A stretch of DNA of 64,000 nucleotides from Nymphaea colorata (lineage: Eukaryota > Streptophyta > Magnoliopsida > Nymphaeales > Nymphaeaceae), in contig NC_045139.1 of the NCBI RefSeq assembly GCF_008831285.2, positions 30,111,206 to 30,175,205 of the forward strand, given 5' to 3'. The position numbers were made by a program, and so were the translations under genes. Below the pieces are notes generated by a model, which ran no database searches, was not told where the DNA came from, and saw only the letters and a program-made list of their open reading frames with translations. Position 1 is the first letter of the stretch, and each line of letters begins with the position of its first letter. Positions 11,931 through 21,622 of the stretch are shown piece after piece.

Positions 11931-12030
11931 ATTTAAAAGCGTTTCAGCAACATGAGCACATTGAGCAACAATCGGTTCTCAATTCAAGGATCAGACGAGC
12001 AAAATCAGCTCTTGAATTGAATCTTCAAAA

Positions 12031-13600
12031 ATAGTTTCATCCATCATATACATGCAGTTATATACAACAGAGCTTAAAATCTCTATAAGTTTGAAGAACC
12101 AAGAGTTTTAGCCAAAGTAACTCACGAAAAAATGACATTAGAACAGAAATGTAACGTCCAGTGTGCACCACTCCAGTGTCAATATATCGCCATTTTCTAT
12201 TGAGTTCGAGCTTCATGATTAGAAGTCTAATTTAACAAAGTCAAACAATGTTAATGCGTTGACATGTTAAGACCCTAAACAACCATGTAATGCTTTGTCT
12301 GTATCCTGGCATGTGTTGCAAAATGAGAAGCTTTTATTTGGAGAGTCGGCTCCAGCAGCAGAGAAAGGTGGGATCTCTGTGGGGCGTATGCTCCATGGTT
12401 CCCACTCTTTAGAAACTTGAGTTATGGAGTAACCCCACGAGATCAGGATCATTGCCACATGATCAATTAAAAATTTGTTAACCATATATTTAGTGCCTCA
12501 TAAAAAAAATTTGTGGCTGTGCCCCTAGTCGGCTGAATGGTCATTATTAAACACAAGAAGGAGATATATTGCTCCTTGAAGCATTGAATCCTGAGTGAAC
12601 CGATTCGGAGCGGAAATGGGAAACGGATTTCGGATTTGAGAGAGACATTGGTGAACAGGTTGATCTCAGTCTAATTTGAATCTGTTCCTTTGCCTCTTTT
12701 CGTTTCTGCCTTGTCAAATTAGTAGTAAATAGCTTCATATAGATTGCCACAAATTCTCAATGAACACGGTTGAGTAAGCGTTCTTTATCTTCAAGTCAAG
12801 CTTAGGCTCTTGTTTGTAATTTTAAATCATGATTTAAGATGAACCTTTCACCATCTTACCATCGTGAAAATTTTATTTACAGCTCCTCTTCTAAAAGGTT
12901 GGCACCAAATATCTGATCTTTTTGCTAACCTTTCAGCTTATTTGCACCACAAAATGTATTTTTCAAGTTACAAGAAAACATTAAAAAAAAAAATCAAAGC
13001 TTGATTTATAGATTAGACTTTTCAAATATTTCAAATTCAATAGAGAGAGCACAAATTTTTGAATCAAATGTTCATTTCATTCAGGACAGGCCTCCTCCTT
13101 CAATTTCATCCGATGGTCTTCCTTATCTTTTTCCATAATTTTATTGATGATTTCAAGGATTTGTTTGCTAGAGATTTAGATCTATAAATTTTAACTATTA
13201 TTTGTCAAGCCATTTTTGGATTGATGAATGTGTGGCATTTCAAATCATCATTTCTAATGAAACATATAGAGAGAGAGAACCATTCACATGGTTGGCTCGG
13301 GCATGGTTGCTCAAGGAGGTGGCTCGGGTTGGGTTGGTGGAGTCGGCCAGGGGACTCGGCTTAGTTTGGTGGCGTCTCGGTCGGATGTCCAAGGCTGTAT
13401 CTTATCGGTAGAAGCCTGTCTATGATGGCAGGTCAGACAGCTGATGTGAATAATAGATGTGAGTAGCAAACTTATGTTAATGTAAAATTTTTTAAATCCA
13501 TCGATTCTTCTTTTCATCTTCCATATGTTCGGACCCCCAATCACCAACCCAAAAATTTATTTCTTTTCCTTTACTTTCATGTCTTCCTTTCGCCATCTAT
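12031..13600. other. Intergenic, no gene seen
   Basis: AT-rich sequence between truncated Copia 2 and the GST 2 promoter. Short frames at 12267-12750 and 13202-13547 resemble no family I know and lack gene-like context. Confidence 0.5.
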
Positions 13601-13679
13601 GATTCTTTTATATAGATTGGTAATAACTATCATGGTTGGTGGCGGAGCTCATGTTCAAACATTTAAACAGTCAAAATGT

Positions 13680-13763
13680 TAGATTGCAAGTTAACTTCAG
13701 AATTTTCCTCGTCCGTAGAAGTGTCGGACTCAGCAAACTCGGCTTCTAGAAAAGTTCATCGCT
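13680..13763. repeat. Insertion in GST 2 promoter flanked by 10-bp direct repeats
   Basis: Compared with the GST 1 promoter (about 85-115), this one has 84 extra bases bounded by two copies of GTCAAAATGT (13670-13679 and 13764-13773). The pattern resembles a small insertion with a target duplication, but I see no clear terminal inverted repeats. Confidence 0.5.
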
Positions 13764-13868
13764 GTCAAAATGTCCTCATTTCTAGGCTTGTCCGTGGAAA
13801 AGTTTCCGCAGGTAAAAGACAAGATGTTTGAAGTAGCGATAAAGTAGCTTGATCTCCAAGTCTGCAGC

Positions 13869-13878
13869 CTAGATATAG
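13869..13878 (+). promoter_or_regulatory. Altered TATA region of GST 2
   Basis: Aligning the two GST promoters places CTAGATATAG here against the clean TATATATA of GST 1, followed in both by a conserved GA[TC]GAGGCCTTCA block. The weaker TATA may change expression strength or start-site choice. Confidence 0.45.
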
Positions 13879-13959
13879 ACGAGGCCTTCAACACGAGAGG
13901 CCAAGTGTAGCAGATCTTCAGAAGCAAAAGAAAAGCTCTTAATTTCCTAGAAACACAAA

Positions 13960-14824
13960 ATGGGCAGCGACGATGTTGTTCTCTATGGCACGTGGAGTAG
14001 CTTTTTCGTTGACAGAGTGAAATGGGCTCTGAAAATGAAGGGGGTGGAGTACCAGTACGTTGAAGAAGACCTGTTGAACAAGAGCCCCATGTTGCTGCAG
14101 TACAACCCAGTCTACAAGAAGGTCCCGGTGTTCGTGCATGCCGGAAACCCGATAGCGGAGTCGACTGTGATCCTCCAATACATCGACGAAGTATGGCCGC
14201 AGAATCCAATCATGCCCGAGGATCCCTATGACAGAGCCATGGCCAGGTTCTGGGCCAAGTTTATTGATGAAAAGGTACGCAAAATTTAGTAATCTTATCT
14301 TATTCCAAAGTTGATTCTGTCTAGATTAATTTGATGCAAGTTATTCGGGGTATACCAATTCACACATAGCAAGAATCTAATGGTTGGCTTTCCTTTGTTT
14401 CTACCAAAGTATACCAATTCCCACATAGCAAGAATCTAATGGTTGGTTTTCTTTTGTTTTTACCAAGTGTAAGGAAGCTGTGTGGGCCGCAATTAGCCCT
14501 TTTACAGATGAGCCAGGGAAGAACATAGAGCCTGCTCTGGCAGCTCTTGAGGTGCTGGATGATCATCTGAGAGGCCGGAAATTCTTTTCCGGCGACACCA
14601 TTGGATACACCGACTTAGTTGCCGGGTGGATCCCTCGATGGATGGCGGCGATGGAAGAGTTTGCAGGCACGAAGCTGCTTGATCCTCAAAGATTCCCATC
14701 CCTTCACGCTTGGGCCTGCAAGTTTCTCGAGGTTCCGATCATCAGGGACAGCCAAGCGCCTCATGACAAGCTTGTTGAACGCATAAAGGAATACAGGAAG
14801 TTGCATTTGGCTAAGTTAAAGTGA
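13960..14824 (+). CDS. Tau-class glutathione S-transferase 2 (two exons)
   Basis: Paralogue of the gene at 294-1084, same role. Exons are 13960-14274 and 14468-14824, phase-0 GT..AG intron, 223 residues. Exon 1 has exactly the same length (105 codons) as in GST 1. Ser14 is kept (W-S-S-F-F), as are V55-P56 and the glutathione-binding E-S pair; most changes are conservative. The C-terminus ends L-A-K-L-K, where GST 1 has a different, cysteine-bearing tail. The intron is longer than in GST 1 because its 3' end is duplicated. The promoter is related to that of GST 1, so the duplication included regulatory DNA. The frame is intact. Confidence 0.93.
14351..14467 (+). repeat. Tandem duplication in GST 2 intron including the splice acceptor
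   Basis: Copies 14351-14409 and 14410-14467 each run from TATACCAATT to a T-rich tract and ..ACCAAAG or ..ACCAAG. GST 1 has one copy (about 663-721). The duplication leaves a second acceptor-like AG at 14408-14409, 58 bases before the used one. Confidence 0.88.
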
Positions 14825-15068
14825 GCTTCCCGTATTCGGTTCACCGGCCATGCCACACATGAACCCTCCTGTTCTGTCTCTTGTTTGTTTACTGTCAGAT
14901 TTATCATTAGATGTTGTCTATTTGGAATTAAGAGTTCCTTCTGTTTTGAGGAGCCAGTCTGGGCATTCTCTTGTGTCTTTGTTGTCAGATCTATCACCTA
15001 AAAATTTGCAATAAGATTTCCACTTGGAAAATGACAGAATACAACAAGGTTGAAATGCAACCAATGCT

Positions 15069-15110
<42 letters not shown>

Positions 15111-16240
15111 AGAAAGAGAAAGAGAGCACTAACCTACTGTCAACTCGAGAGAAGGGTCAAATGAACGTCACACCACAGCAGATAACAGGACATAGAGAGA
15201 GGGAGGCAGGGGATGTTTAAGTTCAAAAACCCCCCACAAAGAAATCAAGATTTCTATTGTATATTTCATATTATGTTTTTCATTCTCATGTATGTGGATA
15301 TGTATAATCGTATTTACAGTTTTTGAGAAGTATTTAGCAATATTGGAGGGCCCTTTAGCATCAATGGGCCGAGATACATGTGGGCTGGTGTGGGCCGTCC
15401 TGCACCCGCACCAGCCCATCAAAAGTTTTATTGGAAAAATAGAAAATGACATTGTAATGACTTAAAAAATACATGGAGCGCCAAACATCAGACTTGTGCT
15501 GGCGTTTCGGCCACCCCTCAACGAATATTCTAGCTCCGCCTCTGCCCATCATATTTTTGAATGGCAACATAATCCAGCTTTCGTTATGTAGAACAATACT
15601 ATTGTTTATTTTCCACTAATCTGAGTTTAGAGGGGCCAAACGACAAAACTTGACCCTTGGAGTTGCATAAGGGTCATCGCTCTGACTCATAGCATGGCCT
15701 ATTCCCCAGCTCATCTGCTTCTCTAATGTCGCTAGTTGATTTGGACTTTGGATTCATGTGGTGATCTAGGAAATAGTATGATGAGCATAATGGGCCAAGA
15801 ACCTTGTAAAAGAAGAAAATTGCTTGCTGTCATTAGTCAAGTGACTTGGTGTCCCAGCTCTTGGTTTCAAATCGATCATCAGTAGAAACCTGTTCCATAT
15901 AAAAGAGATGTTCAATTTAGGAGTCTCTGTAAGATTCGATCGATTGATAATTATATCCCAACCTATTTTCTAATTGATGGGAGTGATGACCTAGTTAAAT
16001 GACAGCGTTTTATCAGGCCTGGGCTCCTTCCTCCTTACCTCTTGGTCTTATACCTGAATGCAGAATGCAAGTGGATGCAAGGTAAAGGCACCAATGCCAC
16101 TCACTATGCCAGTCTGCACTGTTTGGTCAAATTCTTCAACTAACCAAATAGGCAGCCCAAGAATGATCATGTTGATGAAAGGAAGGCAATGACCAATGAA
16201 CAGGATATACTGTGATATCTGTAACTTTTTACTACACACT
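14825..16240. other. Intergenic with TA microsatellite and possible transposon debris
   Basis: No gene is seen. An AT run lies at 15074-15107. Around 15525-15545 the sequence CTAGCTCCGCCTCTGCCC resembles the ends of common plant terminal-inverted-repeat elements, but no partner end was found. Confidence 0.45.
15074..15107 (+). repeat. (TA)n microsatellite
   Basis: About 17 TA units without interruption, downstream of GST 2. Confidence 0.95.
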
Positions 16241-16250
16241 CAATTATCAA

Positions 16251-16438
16251 GGTCAAGTACCTTGCAGCACAATTCTCTCTTTCTGTCTCTCTCTCTGCCC
16301 CCATAAACTACATATTTGGTGATGAACGTATGCACCTTGCTGCACAAGTCTCTCTCTCTTTCTCTTTCTTACTTTACAAACTACATAATGATCAACGTCA
16401 GGTACCTTGCTGCACGAGTCTCTCTCTTTCTCACAAAC
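16251..16438. repeat. Short tandem repeat, three degenerate copies
   Basis: Three copies of a unit of about 70 bp starting near 16251, 16328 and 16397. Each has a conserved ACCTTGC[AT]GCAC core followed by a CT-rich tract and, in the first two, AAACTACATA. The third copy is shorter. Confidence 0.7.
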
Positions 16439-16523
16439 ATTCATATACTTGCGTAGCAGACACATATGGATTTCGATTGGAGTTTGCTTTTAAAAGGGCA
16501 AAGGGTTAAGCAGACCCTTACCT

Positions 16524-16725
16524 TCAAGGAGCGGAGACAGGGGGGCCGGCAGGGGTTATACCCCTTTCAGATTTTTAAAAAATAAAAAAGTTTTACTTAT
16601 AGGTTTTACAAATTTTAGTTTAACTTACATAAAATATTTTGAAAAATTATACTCGGCCTTTGAAAATTTTGAATTTATAATTAGTCACCCACAACAAAAA
16701 ATTCTTGGTTCCGCCACTACTTACC
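16524..16725. mobile_element. MITE-like element with GCGGA/TCCGC ends
   Basis: About 200 bp. It starts with GAGCGGAGACAGGGGGGCC and ends with TTGGTTCCGCCACTAC, and the AT-rich interior has no coding potential. These ends match a pattern I know from common plant non-autonomous terminal-inverted-repeat elements. Exact borders and target duplication are not clear. Confidence 0.4.
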
Positions 16726-17271
16726 GTCTATGCTGATAGAAACGTGCTGCATGTTGAATCTTATTTAGTTTCAACAACGTCCACGGCCTGTGGACAGAAT
16801 TGAGTGTGTTTCAAACTCTTTAGAAGGAACAGGTATGAGGATGGCGGAAAAGTAGCTGTGGACAATTGTCAGCTAAACTCGGTCCTCTATCAAGAGAAAC
16901 TCACAAACATGAGGTCCGTATTTTGTAATAAAGGCCAAAAGACAGTCCTCCAAATGAAAATTTACCTTGGAAGTTTTCTGCTACTAATAGAAACACCAAT
17001 GTGTGGAAACTGCATGCAATGATTATGTTCAACAAGAGTCTAGAATTTTCAGGATTTTCAAGCTTACGTTCAGTAAATCTGGGGATCGTTGTGTTTGCGC
17101 AGGAATGTAACTAAGTGGCTTTTGAACGAGCCAATCTGGAGAAATGGATATACCCAAACAAGTCACGCTTAGAGATCTCTAAGGGTTTAACTGGGCCCCC
17201 GTTTCATTTTGATCACCAAGTTTAAACAATACCATATATGCATAGAAAACTGGAAAGCGCCAGGCATTATA
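16726..17271. other. Intergenic 3' flank of the PPR gene
   Basis: No gene is recognised. The 72-codon frame at 16804-17022 has no family resemblance. The region next to 17271 would hold the 3' UTR of the minus-strand PPR gene. Confidence 0.5.
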
Positions 17272-19020
17272 TTACCAATAATCTTTACAAGAACATTGTC
17301 CTTGTTTGAAGTGATGAAATCGAACTCGATCCCTTACTGTAATTACTCTACTGTAAACACGAGATAGGAGTTTGATCACTGAATGACAGTCACCACAGAC
17401 TCGAAGATTTTTTATAACACGAAGAGGCTGGTTATCAGACGTCTGAAGAATGCCAAAGGCAATGGCAAGCCTTTCGCTGTGGAGGCCAAGTGCATTTTCC
17501 TTCTCTTCCTCATCGATATCATGTAACACGTCTGCTGTGGTAGCAACATAACCCTCACTCTTTAGTTTCACGTTCATCTTGTCAAGCATTTCATAGATCT
17601 CTGCAGTATGGGGGTGGGATTCATCTCCCATGACAAATTCATGAAAAGTGTTATTAAGTTCTATCATGCTGTAGCCGTGCTCTTTTTCGGCCTTCCTTTT
17701 CTTCATCAACCCTCTCACTCTAGTTACATCAGACCATCTACCTGAAGAAGCATATACGTTCGAAACGAGCACATAATTATCACCACCATGAGGATCCAGC
17801 TCAAGGAGATGCTTTGATATGCAACTGCTGAGCTCAACATCTCCATGGATCCTGCAACAATTAAGCAATGCCCGCCAAAGGACTTCGTTAGGCTTTATCG
17901 GCATGCTCATGATGAAGTCATAGGCTTCCTGCGTTTGCCCAGCACGGCAAAGCAAATCCACCATGCACCCATAATGCTCAATCTGGGGAGCAATTCCATA
18001 CTTTCTTGACATGCTGTCAAAATGGAACTTACCCTCCTCGAGCAATCCAGAATGACTGCAAGCAAATAACACGCTTGTGAAAGTAACACAGTTCGGTCTA
18101 AGATTTGATCTTTTCATTTGGGCGAAAATTTCAAGAGCCCTTTCACCAAGTCCATGAATGGCCAGACCACCTATCATGGAAGACCATGCCAAGGCATCCT
18201 TCTCAGGCATATTATTAAAGACCTTCAGCGCTTCAGCCAATCCACCACACTTGCTGTACATATCCACCAGCGAGGTGCCAAGAACAACATCAACAGGCAC
18301 ATCATGCTTGTCAATATAGGCATGAACCCACCTGCCCAAGTCCAAAGAGCCAAGCTGTGCACACGCACCCAAAACGCTAGCCAAGGTGAAGCCATCGACT
18401 TCCATGGAGCTGCGTTGCATCTCTCTGAAGAGCGCCAAGGCATCCCTGGGCATTCCATTCTGGGAATAGCCCGCAATCACTGTGCTCCAAGACGCGGGAT
18501 CCCTCTCAGCCATTTCATCAAATATTTTGCGTGCCTCGTCCAACCGTCCACAGGCGACCGCCCACTTCAAAATTCCATTGGCAACAGCCAAATCCGAGTC
18601 CAACCCCATCTTCAATACCTGCGCACGAATCTCGTTCCCCTCTACCACTCTCACCAGTCGACCACACACTTTCAGAACAAAGGCGGCCGTGAACGAATTC
18701 CCTCGGAGGCCAGAACCATGGATTCTCCTATACAAACTAATGGCGCAAATTGCTGAATTGCTTCTCGAGTAACCCTGAAGCATGGTGTTGTAAACGAAGA
18801 GATTGGGATTGGGCATCCGCGAGAAGACCAGGTGGGCATAGTCCATATGTCCCGAGAACGAGACTGCGGAGGCTTGCAGAAGCTTGCTCGCCAGAAAACC
18901 ATCTTGGTCGAGTCCCTCTCGGATCAAGAGGGCGTGAAGGGACTTCAGGCTTAAAATAGAAGAGCACCTCCTGATCAGAGACGAAAACAAGCTCCTTCGT
19001 TGCTCAACGACGCTTTGCAT
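17272..19020 (-). CDS. Pentatricopeptide repeat protein, PLS class with DYW domain
   Basis: Intronless gene of 582 residues starting at the ATG at 19018-19020. PLS-type PPR proteins bind organelle transcripts and direct C-to-U RNA editing; the DYW domain is the deaminase. PPR units cover roughly residues 45-370 (for example V-Y-N-T-M-L-Q-G-Y, S-W-S-T-V-I-A-G-Y, A-W-S-S-M-I-G-G-L), followed by E and E+ segments (about 375-446). A DYW domain of 136 residues (447-582) has the zinc-binding and catalytic H-S-E (514-516), C-G-D-C (542-545) and the intact terminal D-Y-W. The usual PG box is H-G here (E-H-G-Y-S). The N-terminus is positive and Ser-rich, but which organelle it enters cannot be read. 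The number of PPR units is on the small side for the class. The editing site is unknown. Confidence 0.93.
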   Translation of the reverse strand: MQSVVEQRRSLFSSLIRRCSSILSLKSLHALLIREGLDQDGFLASKLLQASAVSFSGHMDYAHLVFSRMPNPNLFVYNTMLQGYSRSNSAICAISLYRRIHGSGLRGNSFTAAFVLKVCGRLVRVVEGNEIRAQVLKMGLDSDLAVANGILKWAVACGRLDEARKIFDEMAERDPASWSTVIAGYSQNGMPRDALALFREMQRSSMEVDGFTLASVLGACAQLGSLDLGRWVHAYIDKHDVPVDVVLGTSLVDMYSKCGGLAEALKVFNNMPEKDALAWSSMIGGLAIHGLGERALEIFAQMKRSNLRPNCVTFTSVLFACSHSGLLEEGKFHFDSMSRKYGIAPQIEHYGCMVDLLCRAGQTQEAYDFIMSMPIKPNEVLWRALLNCCRIHGDVELSSCISKHLLELDPHGGDNYVLVSNVYASSGRWSDVTRVRGLMKKRKAEKEHGYSMIELNNTFHEFVMGDESHPHTAEIYEMLDKMNVKLKSEGYVATTADVLHDIDEEEKENALGLHSERLAIAFGILQTSDNQPLRVIKNLRVCGDCHSVIKLLSRVYSRVITVRDRVRFHHFKQGQCSCKDYW

Positions 19021-21622
19021 TTACAATGTGACAACAAAGCTAAACTTTCCACAGATCTACCTCTCCTTGTCTCTTGCATTCTAAAAGCAAACACAGCCGT
19101 GACAAATCAAAACGTATCTCTTTCAAGGTTGAATGTTCTCTTCCACTGAAGAAATCATAACGACCCATCAACATCAAATGATTCTTCTTGTTCATTAGAT
19201 GTGATTCCTCTCGTTCCCATCCCCACTCCAGTTTCTCCCCTTCTCCTGCTGTATCTCGACGTGGCGTTCCTGTCGCGTGCTTCTGCTGGCGACCGAGTTC
19301 TATTTCAACGCACCTTTCCATTGGATGGGTAAATGTTTTATGCTGTACCCTTATCAGCGCACGTTTAATAACATTATAAGAATTTGTTGTTTATAAGAAT
19401 TCTTTAGCAAAAAAGACGATATTAAAATGTTAACAAAGTCGTTTTTACAAATTAAAGCGTTTGTCGGAGTTAAAACTTTTCAAAGTAAACCAAAGAGAAG
19501 ACTTAATGATATGGACTTGATAAGACTTTTGGAGCCAGTGAACAGTAAGAATGAGTGAATGATATAAATAAAAGGCAAACCGACCCTCCAAGACTCGTCG
19601 TCGAGAGCTTTGTGGCCGAGGGAACACAGTTTCAGAGGCTCGGCAAGGCAGAGGACTCCCCAAATTCTGAAAAACTGCAGTTTCAGTAGTTGAAGTTGAA
19701 GTTGAAGCAAGAAAGAGAGGTGAGGAACATCCCCTTTTTTTTTCTGTTTACTTTTGCCTACTTTGGGTAGATGTGTCGTTGTTTTATTGAGTTTTAGATG
19801 GAGTTTGCTAATAAAACTGTTGTGTTCCTGAAACACATGCCCTTAGACCGCATGTTTTAAGAACACTATACTTTTGTTTGTAACATAATATGTTTGCTTG
19901 TCTAGTATTTGCTTGTTGTTTGATTTTCGTCGGCATCATGTTTTTGCGTTTTAAGTGGTGCTTAAGTTAAAAGGTGCATCATTGCCATTGTTAACATAGA
20001 CTCAACTTAAAACCCCAAGGGTCTGTTTGGTGAATGAAATAAAATGTAATTGTTTCATGAACATCATCCAAAGATTGCAGCTGATTCATAAAATACCTTA
20101 AAAAGTATTTTACAAATATGTCTCTAACTTTTGAGATAGATTTATTAAATATTATAGAAGAGTTGCATTTGCCAAACATGCCCGTAGAGAAATAGGAATT
20201 GAGAGACCTTCGAGTTTCTTTATTGGTTTAGAGTCTAGATGGGTTGTGAACCTCTCTTTTTACTCATAATATAAGAATTCTTAATGCAAGGCGATTTGTT
20301 TTTCAATCACATGTTTCAAAAAACACAATACTCCTTTGTAGTATGCTCCCTCTCTCGGTGGGCCGGGGGTTCTAGTCATGGGGTTGAACCCGATGTATCC
20401 AGAAAGAAAAACAATGACTGGAGTGGGAGAGTCAGAGTAGAAAAGAGGATTCATGGCTTCTTTCTCTCGTTCAAAAGCATGCATGAGACTTTCATCTCCC
20501 ATGGCTGTTAAGTGATAAAAGTATTTCTCCGACAACTTAGCACGTTTGATTTGTAAATGGGGTTCACTTTTGGCGAAAATTTTCTAACAATTAAAATTAT
20601 GATCGATTTCTTTGAGATGCCAACTTGAGTTGAGAGTGTTTAGCATAAGATGGATTCGTCCTGTACTGCACCTCCTATATCATCATGGACTTTTGAAGTT
20701 TGGAGGGGACATATGATCATGGCATCCATATCTTGTCTTTGAAACCTACTAACATATTATGTTTGAAATGGAAAGACATGGTACTAGAAAATTGTTCAAG
20801 TGAGAAGAAGGTTTTAACTCCAGTTTATTCTTTTTTAAAAAAAAAAATTCATGTAGTTTGTCCTAGAAATTTGTTCTAGTAATTAGAAAAAGGTTTTAAC
20901 TCAAGATCTTTGTTGTTTCTAATTTCGTGTAGCTTGTCCATGAGACTGAGTTGGTCTTTTATTAGTAAAATATGAAAAGAGATGAACTTAGGAAGCGACT
21001 CGACGTAATTGTGTTTTGTGGGTAGGCGCTTGACTTGACTATGACTTGACGTAATTAACTTTACTTCGGCGGTTGACAGTTTCGTCACTTAGGCGTACTT
21101 GGCAAGTTAAACGGTACGATCAAACTCAACTTGACTTTGATTGACTTGGCTAGGCTTGACTCGACTAGATCCTGCTTATTCGTTTCTCTCCAATTTCATG
21201 ATTGTCATGTAAAAAGAATAGGGATATCCTACAAAATAAACATCAAGCCACTAACGATAAATAAAAAAAGTATTTTCTTGTCCAATCTAATTTTATAAAC
21301 ATGAACCTTAAGAGTGATTTGATAGAAATGATACTAATTTAGGATTGTAGACATTTTTGTATGTTTATATTTTCTTTGGATTAAATTATATTTATATTTT
21401 CTTTGGAACAATGTACCACGTATGTATTTTATACACATTTTATGCTCATCTTTCTTATTAGGAAGTACATAGAAATACATATTAGATCCAAGAACAGCGG
21501 TGCTGATTGTTGCAGAGAATTTCTTGGTGTTGGCCTCCATCGATAACGACGTCACTCACCCCAGGAAGGAGATCAAGAACAACAACTCTCTTTCGGGAGA
21601 AGAGGAAGAAGACGAAGTGAGG
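19021..21622. other. Intergenic region between divergent genes
   Basis: It contains the upstream regions of the PPR gene (minus) and the membrane-protein gene (plus). A purine-rich stretch followed by GAGAG|GTGAGG near 19720 looks like a 5' non-coding exon end and could be a leader of the downstream gene, but this is unproven. About 21000-21180 is rich in CTTGAC-like words. No coding gene is seen. Confidence 0.45.

Larger units (their letters stand above)
7849..12030 (-). mobile_element. Ty1/copia LTR retrotransposon 2, 5'-truncated
   Basis: Antisense Copia with a 3' LTR (about 7849-8249), a polypurine tract beside it (about 8250-8265) and gag-pol remains up to about 12030. The gag N-terminus, PBS and 5' LTR are absent; the sequence beyond about 12030 shows none of them. 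RNase H, RT, integrase, protease and C-terminal gag occur in the Copia order. No target duplication can be defined because one end is missing. Confidence 0.87.

Noticed and set aside
12031-12800. Search for the missing 5' LTR of Copia 2
   Set aside because: No match to the 7849-8249 LTR ends or to a TGGTATCAGAGC-type primer site was seen, so the element is called truncated.
18118-18756. 212-codon open frame on the plus strand
   Set aside because: Lies wholly antisense to the PPR-DYW gene and has no family resemblance; a shadow of that coding sequence.
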